Below, one piece after another: positions 22,573 to 32,998 of a stretch of 64,000 nucleotides of DNA. The notes beneath the pieces were generated by a model. That model was not told the DNA's origin. It ran no database searches and worked only from the letters and a program-made list of their open reading frames with translations. How positions within the stretch are numbered: position 1 is the stretch's first letter; every line of letters begins with the position of its first letter. A program made the translations under genes and the position numbers. Where the stretch lies: contig NZ_SMLK01000001.1 in the NCBI RefSeq assembly GCF_004681975.1, positions 682,001-746,000 of the forward strand, written 5' to 3'. Source of the DNA: Ramlibacter humi. Lineage in GTDB: Bacteria; Pseudomonadota; Gammaproteobacteria; Burkholderiales; Burkholderiaceae_C.

Positions 22573-23193
22573 ATGCCAAATCTCTACACACGGCAAGCGG
22601 CCGCGTTTCGCAATGAAATGCGTCAATCATGCGCCGCTCTAGTGGGCATTGTTCAAGGTCTGCTCGCTGATGGTCAGCTAAACGATCAAGAGATTCAGTT
22701 TCTGAACAAGTGGCTTACTGCCGCCGACGCCGTCAATGGGGTGTGGCCGGGATCCGCAATCCATGCCAAGGTGAACGAAATCCTAGCAGATGGGCACGTT
22801 ACTGCTGAAGAGCGCTCGCATCTAGTAGAAGTCCTTGAGGGTTTCGTTGGCGGGAAGTTTGATGACGTCGACGCTCGACCAGTCAATGCATTGGCCTTTG
22901 ACGAAATTCTCAGCCTTGATTTCGCGGATCAAGTTTTTTGCATGACTGGTGACTTCGCGTTCGGCCCGCGTACCGTGTGCGAATCAGCTGTGCTCCGTCG
23001 CGGCGGGTCCATCGCTGCTTCGGTTACGAAGAAACTGAATTTTCTGATCGTTGGTGGCTTGGGCAGCGCTGAATGGAAGCATGGAAACTTTGGGACCAAA
23101 ATTGAGAAAGCAATCGAGTACAGAACAGCAGGAGTTCCACTTAGGATTGTTCACGAAGACATCTGGGCCTCGTCCATGAGTGAGCCTGCCTAA
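22573..23193 (+). CDS. TerB-like/BRCT-domain protein
   Basis: A 206-residue protein with an N-terminal helical TerB-like region (LVGIVQGLLADGQLNDQEIQFLNKWL ... ADGHVTAEERSHLVEVL, about 24-95) and a C-terminal BRCT domain (VFCMTGDFAFGPRTVCESAVLRRGG...KKLNFLIVGGLGS, about 117-200). It follows ligA after a short gap, with AGGAGGGG just upstream (ATG 22573; GTG 22570 is possible). It shares the low GC of ligA (one counted 60-base line was 55%), so both probably arrived together. BRCT suggests a role at nicked or broken DNA; function unknown. Confidence 0.75.
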   Translation: MPNLYTRQAAAFRNEMRQSCAALVGIVQGLLADGQLNDQEIQFLNKWLTAADAVNGVWPGSAIHAKVNEILADGHVTAEERSHLVEVLEGFVGGKFDDVDARPVNALAFDEILSLDFADQVFCMTGDFAFGPRTVCESAVLRRGGSIAASVTKKLNFLIVGGLGSAEWKHGNFGTKIEKAIEYRTAGVPLRIVHEDIWASSMSEPA

Positions 23194-23245
23194 CGATTGC
23201 CAAGTCAGGCATTGACCACGTGACAGATTCCAAGGTGCACTACTC

Positions 23246-23785
23246 ATGACCGTCCGCGAAATCCTGAAGATGGGCGACCCGCGCCTCCTGCGCGTGGCCA
23301 AGCCCGTCACCGAGTTCGGCACCCCCGACATCCGCCGCCTCATCGACGACATGTTCGAAACGATGAAGGCCGTCAACGGCGCGGGCCTCGCCGCGCCGCA
23401 GATCGGCGTCGACCTGCAGCTGGTGATCTTCGGCAGCGATACGCCGAACCCGCGCTACCCGGAAAGACCGGCCGTGCCGCGCACCGTGCTGCTCAATCCC
23501 ACCATCACACCGGTCGGCGGCGACGAGGAAGACGGGTGGGAAGGCTGCCTCTCCGTGCCCGGCCTGCGCGGGATGGTGCCGCGCTGGAAGACGATCCGCT
23601 ACACGGGCGTCGACCCCGACGGCAAGCCCATCGACCGCACGGTCGACGGCTGGCACGCCCGCGTGGTGCAGCACGAGTGCGACCACTTGGCGGGCAAGCT
23701 CTACCCGATGCGGGTGCGCGACTTCACGAAGTTCGGCTACACCGAGGTGCTGTTCCCGGACATCGACGCGTCCGAGGACGACTGA
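23246..23785 (+). CDS. def: Peptide deformylase
   Basis: Removes the formyl group from the N-terminal methionine of new proteins. The 179-residue protein has all three motifs: [18 protein letters not shown] (Cys metal ligand) and QHECDHLAG (HExxH-type ligands). The sequence after motif 3 ([10 protein letters not shown]) is that of the stand-alone proteobacterial deformylases not linked to fmt. High-GC composition resumes here, just after the foreign ligA/BRCT segment. It converges with the next glycosyltransferase gene, three bases away. Confidence 0.96.
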   Translation: MTVREILKMGDPRLLRVAKPVTEFGTPDIRRLIDDMFETMKAVNGAGLAAPQIGVDLQLVIFGSDTPNPRYPERPAVPRTVLLNPTITPVGGDEEDGWEGCLSVPGLRGMVPRWKTIRYTGVDPDGKPIDRTVDGWHARVVQHECDHLAGKLYPMRVRDFTKFGYTEVLFPDIDASEDD

Positions 23786-23788
23786 GCC

Positions 23789-24532
23789 TCAGGCCATGTA
23801 GGCGGCCGGCCAGAAGCCCAGGCGCTCCACGGTCAGCGCGACACCCTCGCGCGTGTTCAGCCACTCGTACGAAGGGTGCAGGATGTTCGTCGGCTTGAAG
23901 CCGGCGGGCAGCGGCAGGCCCGCGGCTTCGTAGTGCGTCTGGTAAAGCGTGCGATACGCCACCGTGCGCTGGCGTGTCGAGGCGATCGCGAAGCGCTTGT
24001 GGCGCAGGGCCGCGACGAAGACGCGGTCACACAGCTTGAAGATCTGCTGCGGCAGGTGCATCCACACGGGCAGCGCGCTGAACGCGGACCGGTGGATCAG
24101 CAGGCAGCTGGTATCGACATGCACCAGCTGGTCTTCCGCCGCTTCCACCGTCTCGATCGGCGTGCCGTCCGGCTGGTGGAAAGTGCGCAGCGACGAACAG
24201 ACCGGCGCGCGGGTGCGCCGTTGCAATTCGACCAGCGAAGCCAGGTGGCCCGGGTGGTACCAGTTGTCGGCGTCGAGGAAAGCGACGAACTCGTAGCCTT
24301 GCGCCTCGGCCAGCATGGCGCCGACACCGCGCGGCACCGAGCCGCCGTAGCCGTGCGCCTGCGGCAACACCACGTGCCTCACCTTCCAGCCCGCGACCTG
24401 CGGGTTTGGAAAGCCATCGGCAACCATGAAGTGATCGGCCGCCGGCTCCTGCGCCAGCACGCTGCGGTGGCATTGCTCCAGGACCTCGAGCGGCTCCTGG
24501 TGGTAGGGGGTGATCACGGCGATGGAAGCCAT
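23789..24532 (-). CDS. Glycosyltransferase, GT2/GT-A fold
   Basis: A 247-residue cytosolic protein with a GT-A N-terminus (IAVITPYHQEPLEVLEQCHRSV), a substrate region VADGFPN and the DADNWYHPGHL (DxD) metal motif near 90. The C-terminal part lacks membrane segments. It is divergent from a GT25-type gene (53 bp apart), suggesting a small envelope-glycan locus. The donor and acceptor are unknown. Confidence 0.75.
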   Translation of the reverse strand: MASIAVITPYHQEPLEVLEQCHRSVLAQEPAADHFMVADGFPNPQVAGWKVRHVVLPQAHGYGGSVPRGVGAMLAEAQGYEFVAFLDADNWYHPGHLASLVELQRRTRAPVCSSLRTFHQPDGTPIETVEAAEDQLVHVDTSCLLIHRSAFSALPVWMHLPQQIFKLCDRVFVAALRHKRFAIASTRQRTVAYRTLYQTHYEAAGLPLPAGFKPTNILHPSYEWLNTREGVALTVERLGFWPAAYMA

Positions 24533-24585
24533 GCGCGCAGCTTACCAGCGGGGTTCGCGCGCCCGGTGGGCTAAAGTCGCCCGCG

Positions 24586-25311
24586 ATGAGCGTCGTCCGA
24601 GTGATCAGCCTGCAGCGCCACGCGCGTCGGCGCGAGCAGTTCCGGCGCCGCAACGCGCACCTGAATTTCACCTTCTTCGACGCCGTCGACGGCAGCCGCC
24701 TGACCGCAGATGAAGTGCGCGCCTCCGGCGCCTTCACGCGCGAAGTCGAAGCCACCTACCAGGCGCATGCCTATGGCGCGGCACTGTCGCACTGGCACCT
24801 GTGGAAGGAAGCCGCGGCGGCGGGCGCGCCGCTCACGATCGCGGAGGACGATGCGGTGTTCCGCCACGACTTTGCGGAACGCAGCCGCGAGGTACTGGCG
24901 GGCTTGCCGGCCGATTGGGACCTGGTGCTGTGGGGCTGGAACTTCGACACGCTGTTGCACGTGCACCCGATGGGCAACGTCTCGTCGGTCGCGATGCTGT
25001 TCGACCAGCCGCAGCTGCGCCAGGCCGTCGATGAATTCCAGCCGCAGCGCACGCCGGTGCAGGCGTGGCGCCTGCGCATGGCTTTCGGCCTGCCGGCGTA
25101 CACGCTGAGCCCGCGCGGCGCGGCACAGATGCTGGCGCTGTGCTTTCCGCTGAGGCCTTTCACCTTGCAGGTGCCGGTGTTCAACCACCGGATGGGCAAC
25201 ATCGGGGTGGACTGCGCCACCAACGTGGCCTACCCGCAGACGCAGTCGTTCGCCTGCTTTCCGCCGCTGGCCGTGACGCCGAACGTGCGCGGCGATGCGG
25301 CCGGAAACTGA
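24586..25311 (+). CDS. Glycosyltransferase family 25 (LPS type)
   Basis: A 241-residue protein with the GT25 pattern VISLQRHARRREQFRRR ... FFDAVDGSRL ... GAALSHWHLWKEA ... TIAEDDAV, where EDD is the predicted metal/donor-binding site (about 85-87), and later YTLSPRGAAQML. GT25 enzymes add hexoses to lipooligosaccharide or proteins. It is divergent from the neighbouring GT2-like gene. No other lipopolysaccharide genes are adjacent, so the acceptor is unknown. Confidence 0.8.
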   Translation: MSVVRVISLQRHARRREQFRRRNAHLNFTFFDAVDGSRLTADEVRASGAFTREVEATYQAHAYGAALSHWHLWKEAAAAGAPLTIAEDDAVFRHDFAERSREVLAGLPADWDLVLWGWNFDTLLHVHPMGNVSSVAMLFDQPQLRQAVDEFQPQRTPVQAWRLRMAFGLPAYTLSPRGAAQMLALCFPLRPFTLQVPVFNHRMGNIGVDCATNVAYPQTQSFACFPPLAVTPNVRGDAAGN

Positions 25312-25326
25312 AGGCCGTGCGAAAGC

Positions 25327-25354
25327 GTGGGTTCTCCGCCTTCGCGCGAATGAC
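25327..25354. repeat. Degenerate single copy of family C repeat
   Basis: GTGGGTTCTCCGCCTTCGCG followed by CGAATGACG is a decayed version of the GTGGATTCCCGCCTTCGCG-type repeat found as a pair at 32902-32990. It lies in the 58 bp between the convergent GT25 and glnD genes and might help end transcription. Confidence 0.5.
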
Positions 25355-25369
25355 GTCGCCTCGCTGCTC

Positions 25370-28000
25370 TCAGCTCTCTCCGAGCGCTTCGAGCAGCTCC
25401 GTCTCGATCTCGATCTGCCGGCGGTTCTGCTGCAGTTCCGGCCCGTCGATGAGGAAGGTGTCTTCCACCCGCTCGCCCAGCGTGCTGACCTTGGCCAGCT
25501 GCAGGTTGATCTTGTGTTTTGCGAGCACCCGCGCGATGGAGTAGAGCAGGCCCACCCGGTCGCTGGCCGACACCGACAGCAGCCAGCGTTGCGCGCGCTC
25601 GTCGGGTGACAGCTGCACGCGCGGCGTGACCGGGAAGCTGCGCACGCGGCGCGACACGCGGCCGCGGCTGGGTTGCGGCAGCGGGCCCGCGCGCTCCAGC
25701 GTCTGTTCCAGTTCCGACTCCACCATGGTCACGAGTTCGCGATAGTGCTCGGGGAGCATGGACGTGACCACCTGGAACGTATCCAGCGCATAGCCGTTCT
25801 TCGCCGTGTGGATGCGCGCGTCCAGGATGGAAAAGCCCGCCTGGTCGAAGTAGCCGCAGATGCGCGCGAACAGGTCGGGCTGGTCGGGCGTGTACACCAG
25901 CACCTGCAGGCCTTCCCCCACCGGCGAGATGCGCGCGCGCACCACGGGGCGAGCAGCACCCACGTGGCGCGACAGGTGCCGCGTGTGCCAGGCGATCTCG
26001 CCGGCGTCGTGGCGCATGAAGTAGCCCACGTCCAGCGTGTCCCACAGCTTCTTGTGCGCCTCGAACGGAAGCGCGTGCAGCTGCAACTGCACCAGCGCTT
26101 CGCGCTTGCGCGCTTCCACTTCGGCGGCGTTGCCCGGCGCGTGGCCGCCCAGCGCGCGCAGCGTGGCGCGGTACAAGTCTTCCAGCAGCTTGCCCTTCCA
26201 GGCATTCCACACCTTGGGGCTGGTGCCGCGGATGTCGGACACCGTCAGCAGGTACAGCGCCGTCAGCGTGCGCTCGTCGCCCACTCGCTTGGCGAAAGCC
26301 GCGATCACCTCGGGATCGGACAGGTCTTCCTTCTGCGCGATGCGGCTCATGGTCAGGTGCTCGCGCACCAGGAATTCAATGAGGCGGCAGTCGGTGGTGT
26401 CGATGGCGTGCTGGCGGCAGAAGCGGCGCACTTCCTCGCCACCCAGCTCGGAGTGGTCGCCACCGCGCCCCTTGGCGATGTCGTGGAAGAGCGCGGCGAC
26501 GTACAGCACGTAGGGCTTGTCGAAGCCCGCGGCCAGCTGCGAGCAGAACGGGTATTCGTGCGCATGCTCCGCGATGAAGAAGCGGCGCACGTTGCGCAGC
26601 ACCATCAGGATGTGCTGGTCCACGGTGTAGACGTGGAACAGGTCGTGCTGCATCTGGCCGACGATGCGGCGGAACACCCACAGGTAGCGCCCCAGCACCG
26701 ACGTCTGGTTCATCAGCCGCAGCGCGTGCGTGATGCCCGAAGGCTGCAGCAGCATCGCCTTGAAGGTGGCGTGATTGACCGGGTCGTTGCGGAACTTCGA
26801 ATCCATGATGTCGCGCGCGTTGTAGAGCGCGCGCAACGTGCGGGCCGACAGCCCCTTCAGGCCCACCGTGGTCTGGTAGACGAGGAAGGTTTCCAGGATG
26901 GCGTGCGGCTCGCGCTGGTACAGGTCGTCGCTCGTCACCTCCAGCATCCCCGCCTTGATGGCGAAGCGCGGGTTGATGGGCACCGGCTCCTGGCCGCTGG
27001 GCGTGATGCGCTCCTCGATGTTCAGCAGCAGGATCTGGTTGAGCTGCGTCACCGCCTTGGCCGCCCAGTAGAACCGCTTCATCAGCGCCTCGCTGGCTCG
27101 CTGCAGCAGGCGGCCGTCCGGCGCGGTTTCGGTGCGGTAGCCGAAAGCTTCGGCCACCGGCGTCTGCAGGTCGAACACCAGCCGGTCTTCGCGCCGACCC
27201 GCGATGGCGTGCAGGCGCGCGCGGATCAGGTTCAGCAGCGCCTCGTTGCGCTGGATCTGCTGCGCTTCCAGCGGGGTGGCCAGGCCGTTGGCGGCCAGCT
27301 CTTCCCAGCTGCTGCCGAACCCCGCCGCCTTGGCCACCCACAGGATGACCTGCAGGTCGCGCAGGCCGCCGGGCGATTCCTTGCAGTTGGGTTCCAGCGA
27401 GTAGGGCGTGTTCTCGAACTTGTTGTGCCGCTGGCGCATCTCCAGCGTCTTGGCGATGAAGAAGGCACGCGGGTCCACCGTGGCGCGGAAGCTTTCGTGA
27501 AAGCGGCGGAAGAGGGCGCCGTCGCCCGCCAGCAGGCGCGATTCCAGCAGCGAGGTCTGGATGGTGACGTCGGCCTGCGCGGCCGCCGCGCATTCGCTGG
27601 CCGTGCGCACGCTGGAGCCGATCTCCAGGCCGATGTCCCAGCACTGGCCGATGAAAGCTTCCAGCTGGCGGCGCAGCGGCCCGTCGCCGTCGGCCTGCGT
27701 GCCGTCGGGCAGCAGCACCAGCACGTCGACGTCGGAATGTGGGAACAATTCGCCGCGGCCGTAGCCGCCGACGGCGATCAGCGCGCAGTCGGCCGGGAAG
27801 CCGGCCTGCTGCCATAGCGCCTTGAGCGCGTCGTCCACGTGGCGCGCCATCTTGCGCAGCACGCGGCCCACCGCGCGCGGCGGGATGCCCTGCACCAGCA
27901 GGGAAGCGTTGATGGCGGCCTTCTGTTGCTTCAGCCGGTCGCGCAGCAGGGCCGTCGAGGCGCTGGCCTGCGGCGTTGTCTGGAGGACGGCCGAGGCCAT
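25370..28000 (-). CDS. glnD: Protein-PII uridylyltransferase/uridylyl-removing enzyme
   Basis: Senses glutamine and (de)uridylylates PII. The 876-residue protein has the nucleotidyltransferase motif [19 protein letters not shown] (about 76-94), the PII-uridylyltransferase helical region, an HD domain with [17 protein letters not shown] (about 500) and two C-terminal ACT domains ([19 protein letters not shown] and [20 protein letters not shown]). Full length for the family. It starts seven bases after map ends, a conserved map-glnD pair. Confidence 0.97.
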   Translation of the reverse strand: MASAVLQTTPQASASTALLRDRLKQQKAAINASLLVQGIPPRAVGRVLRKMARHVDDALKALWQQAGFPADCALIAVGGYGRGELFPHSDVDVLVLLPDGTQADGDGPLRRQLEAFIGQCWDIGLEIGSSVRTASECAAAAQADVTIQTSLLESRLLAGDGALFRRFHESFRATVDPRAFFIAKTLEMRQRHNKFENTPYSLEPNCKESPGGLRDLQVILWVAKAAGFGSSWEELAANGLATPLEAQQIQRNEALLNLIRARLHAIAGRREDRLVFDLQTPVAEAFGYRTETAPDGRLLQRASEALMKRFYWAAKAVTQLNQILLLNIEERITPSGQEPVPINPRFAIKAGMLEVTSDDLYQREPHAILETFLVYQTTVGLKGLSARTLRALYNARDIMDSKFRNDPVNHATFKAMLLQPSGITHALRLMNQTSVLGRYLWVFRRIVGQMQHDLFHVYTVDQHILMVLRNVRRFFIAEHAHEYPFCSQLAAGFDKPYVLYVAALFHDIAKGRGGDHSELGGEEVRRFCRQHAIDTTDCRLIEFLVREHLTMSRIAQKEDLSDPEVIAAFAKRVGDERTLTALYLLTVSDIRGTSPKVWNAWKGKLLEDLYRATLRALGGHAPGNAAEVEARKREALVQLQLHALPFEAHKKLWDTLDVGYFMRHDAGEIAWHTRHLSRHVGAARPVVRARISPVGEGLQVLVYTPDQPDLFARICGYFDQAGFSILDARIHTAKNGYALDTFQVVTSMLPEHYRELVTMVESELEQTLERAGPLPQPSRGRVSRRVRSFPVTPRVQLSPDERAQRWLLSVSASDRVGLLYSIARVLAKHKINLQLAKVSTLGERVEDTFLIDGPELQQNRRQIEIETELLEALGES

Positions 28001-28007
28001 GGCGGGA

Positions 28008-28814
28008 TCAGGCCGCGTTGACGAAAGGCGGCGGCGGAGGGCTGCCGGCCGACAGCGTCATCACCTCGTAGCCGGTCTCGGTGACCAGCACGGTGTGCTC
28101 CCACTGCGCGGACAGAGAGTGGTCTTTGGTGACGATGGTCCAGCCGTCGTTGCCGAACTCCTTCACCTCCTTGCGGCCGGCGTTGATCATCGGCTCGATG
28201 GTGAAGGTCATGCCGGGCTCCAGGCGTTCCAGCGTGCCGGGCTTGCCGTAGTGCAGCACCTGCGGCTCTTCGTGGAAGTTGCGGCCGATGCCGTGGCCGC
28301 AGAACTCGCGCACCACGGAAAAGCCGTTCTTCTCGGCGAACTGCTGGATGGCGAAGCCGATGTCGCCCAGGTGGATGCCGGGCTTGACCTTCACGATGCC
28401 GTGCCACATGGCTTCGTAGGTCAGGTTCACCAGGCGCTTGGCCGCGATGGACGCTTCGCCCACGATGAACATGCGGCTGGTGTCGCCGTACCAGCCGTCC
28501 TTGATCACGGTGACGTCGACGTTGACGATGTCGCCCTTCTTCAGCGGCTTCTCGTTCGGGATGCCGTGGCACACCACGTGGTTGACCGAGGTGCACAGCG
28601 AAGCGGGGTAGGGCGGATACCCCGGCGGCTGGTAGCCCAGCGTGGCCGAGATCGACCCCTGCGTCTGCATGTGCCCGGCCGCCAGCCGGTCGATGTCCTG
28701 GGTGGTGATGCCGGGCTTGATGTGGGGCGTGAGGAAGTCCAGCACCTCGGCGGCCAGCCGGCCGGCGGTGCGCATGCCCTGGACGCCTGCGTCGTCCTTG
28801 TACGTGATGGCCAT
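28008..28814 (-). CDS. map: Methionine aminopeptidase, type I
   Basis: Removes N-terminal methionine from nascent proteins, acting after Def. The 268-residue protein shows the metal ligands in [20 protein letters not shown], the His in [10 protein letters not shown], and Glu in FTIEPMIN and WEHTVLVTE. The ATG at 28814 (AITYKD) fits the family start; the ATG at 28844 adds ten unlikely residues. It is cotranscribed with glnD. Confidence 0.96.
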   Translation of the reverse strand: MAITYKDDAGVQGMRTAGRLAAEVLDFLTPHIKPGITTQDIDRLAAGHMQTQGSISATLGYQPPGYPPYPASLCTSVNHVVCHGIPNEKPLKKGDIVNVDVTVIKDGWYGDTSRMFIVGEASIAAKRLVNLTYEAMWHGIVKVKPGIHLGDIGFAIQQFAEKNGFSVVREFCGHGIGRNFHEEPQVLHYGKPGTLERLEPGMTFTIEPMINAGRKEVKEFGNDGWTIVTKDHSLSAQWEHTVLVTETGYEVMTLSAGSPPPPPFVNAA

Positions 28815-28936
28815 GTCCCGATTATCCCAAAGGCACCCATGCACCGCAGGGGTGCGCGGGCATGGCCGGTAAAATCAGCGGGTTCAGCGCCACCCCAGTC
28901 AGCGGTGGCGCTTTCCGTTCCCACACAGGCCCAAAC

Positions 28937-31900
28937 GTGACCCTGCACATCTCCGAGTTCGAGGGCGGCCGCGCCCTCAGCGAGTTCCGCGTCCAGCAAT
29001 TGCTGCCCAGGCTCCAGGAAGTGCACGACAAGGTCCAGGGACTGTCGGCGCGGTTCATCCACTTCGCCGCCTGGGATCACCAGCCCGCCGCCGCCGAAAC
29101 GGACCGCCTGGCCTCGCTGCTGACCTACGGCGAGCCCGCCGAAGGTCCGGACAAGGGCGAGCCGTTCATCGTCACGCCGCGGCTGGGCACCGTCTCGCCC
29201 TGGGCTTCCAAGGCCACCGACATCGCCCACAACTGCGGCCTGGCCGTCCGCCGGCTCGAGCGCGCCGTCGAATACCACGTGCAGCTGAAGGCGCCGCTGC
29301 TCGGCAGTGCGTCGCTTTCGGGCGCCCAGCGCGAAGCCATCGCCGCGCTGCTGCACGACCGCATGACGGAAAGCATCGTGGCCGACCGTGCCGATGCGCA
29401 CCGGCTCTTCAGCGAGCTGGCGCCCGCGCCGATGGAAGAGGTCGACGTGCTGTCCGGCGGCCGCGCTGCGCTGGAGCAGGCGAACACGCGCTTCGGCCTG
29501 GCGCTGGCCGACGACGAGATCGACTACCTGCTGGAAGCTTTCCGCGGGCTGAAGCGCAACCCGACCGACGTCGAGCTGATGATGTTCGCGCAGGCGAACA
29601 GCGAGCACTGCCGGCACAAGATCTTCAACGCCAGCTGGACGCTGGACGGCGCGGCGCAGGACAAGAGCCTGTTCGCCATGATCCGCCACACGCACCAGCA
29701 GCAGCCCAAGCACACCATCGTTGCGTATTCCGACAACGCGGCGGTGATGGTGGGCACGCAGGTCGAAACCTTCCAGCCGGTGCGCGGCGACGGGCCTTCC
29801 ACTTACCAGCGCGGCGGCGCGCTGCACCACGTGCTGATGAAGGTGGAGACGCACAACCACCCGACGGCCATCTCGCCTTTCCCGGGCGCTTCCACCGGCG
29901 CGGGCGGCGAGATCCGCGACGAGGGCGCCACCGGCCGCGGCGCCAGGCCCAAGGCGGGCCTGACCGGCTTCTCGGTGTCCAAACTGTGGGAGTCGCCGAA
30001 TGGGCGCCCCGCGCACATCGCCAGCCCGCTGCAGATCATGACCGAGGGGCCGCTGGGTGGCGCTGCGTTCAACAACGAGTTCGGCCGTCCCAACTTGCTG
30101 GGCTACTTCCGCGAGTACGAGCAGGACGTGGCCGGCGTCACGCGCGGCTACCACAAGCCCATCATGATCGCTGGCGGCCTGGGCAGCATCGAGGCCGGCC
30201 AGACGATGAAAGAGCGCTTCCCGGCCGGCACGCTGCTGGTGCAGCTGGGCGGGCCCGGCATGCGCATCGGCATGGGCGGCGGCGCGGCCAGCTCCATGGC
30301 CAGCGGCACCAACACGGCCGAGCTGGACTTCGATTCGGTGCAGCGCGGCAACCCCGAGATCGAGCGGCGCGCGCAGGAGGTCATCAACCACTGCTGGTCG
30401 CTGGGGAGCAGTAATCCCGTCCTCGCCATCCACGACGTCGGCGCGGGTGGCCTGTCCAACGCCTTTCCGGAGTTGTCGAACGACGCCGGCGTCGGCGCGC
30501 GTTTCGACCTTCGCAAGATCCCGCTGGAAGAGTCCGGCCTGGCGCCCAAGGAAATCTGGTGCAACGAAAGCCAGGAGCGCTACGTCCTGGCCATCGCGCC
30601 GCAGTCGCTGGAGCAGTTCCGCGATTTCTGCGAGCGTGAGCGGTGTCCGTTCGCAGTGGTGGGGGTGGCGACGAAGGAGCGTGAGCTCGTCGTTGCCGAC
30701 GAATCCGCCAAGTCGCCAGTGGACATGCCGATGGACGTGCTGCTGGGCAAGCCGCCGCGCATGCACCGCGACGTGAAGTCCGTCGCGCGCGAGGTGCCGG
30801 CCATCCGACTGACCGGCGTGGATCTGCAGGACGCGGCCATCCGCGTGCTGTCGCACCCGACCGTCGCTTCCAAGCGCTTCCTGGTCACCATCGGCGACCG
30901 CACCGTGGGTGGCCTGTCCCATAGGGACCAGATGGTCGGCCCGTGGCAGGTACCGGTGGCCGATTGCGCCGTGACGCTGGCCGACTTCAAGGGCTTCGCC
31001 GGCGAGGCGATGAGCATGGGCGAGCGCACGCCGCTGGCGGCCATCGACGCGCCCGCTTCCGGCCGCATGGCCGTGGCCGAGGCCATCACCAACCTGCTGG
31101 CCGCGCCCATCGAACTGGAGCGCGTCAAGCTGTCGGCCAACTGGATGGCCGCCTGCGGCGAAGCGGGCGAAGACGCGGCGCTGTACGAGACGGTGAAGGC
31201 GGTGGGCATGCAGCTGTGCCCGGCACTGGGCATCTCCATCCCCGTGGGCAAGGACAGCCTGTCGATGCGCACGCAGTGGGACGGCCGCAAGGTGACCTCG
31301 CCGGTCAGCCTGATCATCACGGCCTTCGCTTCGCTGGACGACGTGCGGCCCACGCTGACGCCGCAACTGGAAGCCACCAAAGACACGACGCTGGTGCTGG
31401 TGGACCTGGGCAAAGGCCGGCACCGCATGGGCGGCAGCATCCTGGCGCAGGTGCTGGACCAGCCGGGTGGCGACGTGCCGGACCTGGACGATGCGCAGGA
31501 TCTGGTGAACCTGGTCAACGCCGTGAATGCGCTGCGCGCGCAGGACCGTGTGCTGGCGTACCACGATCGCAGCGACGGCGGCCTGTTCGCCGCCGCCTGC
31601 GAGATGGCGTTCGCGGGCCAGGTGGGTGTTTCGCTCAACGTGGACCTGCTGGTCACGGAAGGCGACGGCATCAGCGACAGCCGTGCCGAATTCGGCGACG
31701 CGAAGAACTGGGCGACGCAGGTCAGCGCGCGGCGCGAGGAACTGACGCTGAAGGCGCTGTTCAACGAAGAGCTGGGCGTGCTGCTGCAGGTGCGCACCGA
31801 CCAGCGCAACGACGTGATGCAGGTGCTGCGCGAGCACGGCCTGGCGCGCTACTCGCACTTCGTCGGCAAGACCCGGCCGGCTTCGTCGTCCATGGAAGTG

Positions 31901-32896
31901 GGCAAGGGCGAGGTGCAGGTGTGGCGCGACACCAAGGCGGTGTTCGGCGCCAAGCTGTCCGACTTGCACCAGGTCTGGGACAGCGTCAGCTGGAAGATCT
32001 GCCAGCAGCGCGACAACCCGGTGGGTGCCGATTCCGAGCACGCCGCGGCGGGCGATCCGGCCAACCCGGGCTTGCAGTTCGCGCCGAGCTTCGATGCGAA
32101 GGAAGACGTCGCTGCACCGTTCCTGAACCTGTCGCGCCCCAAAGTCGCCATCCTGCGCGAGCAGGGCGTCAACTCGCACGTGGAGATGGCGTACTGTTTC
32201 GACCTGGCGGGGTTCGAGGCGGTGGACGTGCACATGACCGACCTGCAGTCCGGTCGCGCCGACCTGCCGCAGTTCAAGGGCTTCGTCGCCTGCGGCGGCT
32301 TCAGCTACGGCGACACACTGGGCGCGGGCATCGGCTGGGCGCGCAGCATCACCTTCAACCCGCAGCTGGCCGAGCAGTTCAAGGCCTTCTTCGCCCGCAC
32401 CGACACTTTCGCGCTGGGCGTGTGCAACGGCTGCCAGATGCTGGCCGAGCTGGCCGACATCATCCCGGGCGCGCAAGCCTGGCCGCGCTTCACCACCAAC
32501 CGCAGCGAGCGCTACGAGGCTCGGCTTTCGCAAGTGGAAGTGCTGGAATCGCCCAGCCTGTTCTTCGCCGGCATGGCCGGCAGCCGCCTGCCCATCGTGG
32601 TGGCGCACGGCGAGGGCTATGCCAACTTCGCGCACCGGGGCGATGCTGCCAAGGTGATCCCCGCGATGCGTTTCATCGGCCCCGATGGCGCGCCGACCGA
32701 GGCCTATCCGTTCAACCCGAACGGCAGCCCGCAAGGCCTGACCGCGGTGACCACGGCCGATGGCCGCTTCACGGCCATGATGCCGCACGCCGAGCGCGTG
32801 TTCCGCAACGTGCAGATGTCGTGGACGGGTGGCGACAAGAGCGAGCTGAGCCCCTGGATCCGCATCTGGCGCAATGCGCGCAAGTGGGTGGGGTGA
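28937..32896 (+). CDS. purL: Phosphoribosylformylglycinamidine synthase
   Basis: Large single-chain FGAM synthase of purine synthesis. The GTG at 28937 begins [17 protein letters not shown], the family N-terminus, giving 1319 residues; an ATG at 28862 is too early. It has a PurS-like N-terminal region, two AIRS-like synthase halves ([48 protein letters not shown]) and a C-terminal glutamine amidotransferase with nucleophile Cys in GVCNGCQML and HGEG. It is divergent from map and stands alone. Confidence 0.97.
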   Translation: MTLHISEFEGGRALSEFRVQQLLPRLQEVHDKVQGLSARFIHFAAWDHQPAAAETDRLASLLTYGEPAEGPDKGEPFIVTPRLGTVSPWASKATDIAHNCGLAVRRLERAVEYHVQLKAPLLGSASLSGAQREAIAALLHDRMTESIVADRADAHRLFSELAPAPMEEVDVLSGGRAALEQANTRFGLALADDEIDYLLEAFRGLKRNPTDVELMMFAQANSEHCRHKIFNASWTLDGAAQDKSLFAMIRHTHQQQPKHTIVAYSDNAAVMVGTQVETFQPVRGDGPSTYQRGGALHHVLMKVETHNHPTAISPFPGASTGAGGEIRDEGATGRGARPKAGLTGFSVSKLWESPNGRPAHIASPLQIMTEGPLGGAAFNNEFGRPNLLGYFREYEQDVAGVTRGYHKPIMIAGGLGSIEAGQTMKERFPAGTLLVQLGGPGMRIGMGGGAASSMASGTNTAELDFDSVQRGNPEIERRAQEVINHCWSLGSSNPVLAIHDVGAGGLSNAFPELSNDAGVGARFDLRKIPLEESGLAPKEIWCNESQERYVLAIAPQSLEQFRDFCERERCPFAVVGVATKERELVVADESAKSPVDMPMDVLLGKPPRMHRDVKSVAREVPAIRLTGVDLQDAAIRVLSHPTVASKRFLVTIGDRTVGGLSHRDQMVGPWQVPVADCAVTLADFKGFAGEAMSMGERTPLAAIDAPASGRMAVAEAITNLLAAPIELERVKLSANWMAACGEAGEDAALYETVKAVGMQLCPALGISIPVGKDSLSMRTQWDGRKVTSPVSLIITAFASLDDVRPTLTPQLEATKDTTLVLVDLGKGRHRMGGSILAQVLDQPGGDVPDLDDAQDLVNLVNAVNALRAQDRVLAYHDRSDGGLFAAACEMAFAGQVGVSLNVDLLVTEGDGISDSRAEFGDAKNWATQVSARREELTLKALFNEELGVLLQVRTDQRNDVMQVLREHGLARYSHFVGKTRPASSSMEVGKGEVQVWRDTKAVFGAKLSDLHQVWDSVSWKICQQRDNPVGADSEHAAAGDPANPGLQFAPSFDAKEDVAAPFLNLSRPKVAILREQGVNSHVEMAYCFDLAGFEAVDVHMTDLQSGRADLPQFKGFVACGGFSYGDTLGAGIGWARSITFNPQLAEQFKAFFARTDTFALGVCNGCQMLAELADIIPGAQAWPRFTTNRSERYEARLSQVEVLESPSLFFAGMAGSRLPIVVAHGEGYANFAHRGDAAKVIPAMRFIGPDGAPTEAYPFNPNGSPQGLTAVTTADGRFTAMMPHAERVFRNVQMSWTGGDKSELSPWIRIWRNARKWVG

Positions 32897-32901
32897 GCTG
32901 A

Positions 32902-32990
32902 AAGCCGTGGATCCCGCCTCCGCGGGGAACGGATTCGGGTACGGGCTGCGAGAGAGGCGTCATTCCCGCAAAGGCGGGAATCCATGGCTT
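32902..32990. repeat. Paired inverted family C repeats, possible bidirectional terminator
   Basis: Two copies of a GGATYCCCGCC-NN-GCGGGRA hairpin repeat in opposite orientation: AAGCCGTGGATCCCGCC at 32902-32918 (on to 32931), and the inverse at 32958-32990 ending GGGAATCCATGGCTT. Each copy folds on itself and the two can pair. They fill the gap between convergent purL and the rlhA-like gene, so a role in ending transcription from both sides is plausible. Confidence 0.75.
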
Positions 32991-32998
32991 CCGGCTTC

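Noticed and set aside
25673-27817. Plus-strand open frame of about 700 codons opposite glnD
   Set aside because: GlnD motifs on the minus strand are clear and complete; the plus frame has no recognisable domain.
25370-28000. glnD ACT region as a separate regulatory gene
   Set aside because: The frame is continuous with the nucleotidyltransferase and HD domains, as in all GlnD proteins.
28541-32788. Long antisense open frame (over 1400 codons) opposite purL
   Set aside because: His/Arg/Ala/Val-rich without any motif, mirrors the codon bias of purL, and its start region overlaps map in another frame.
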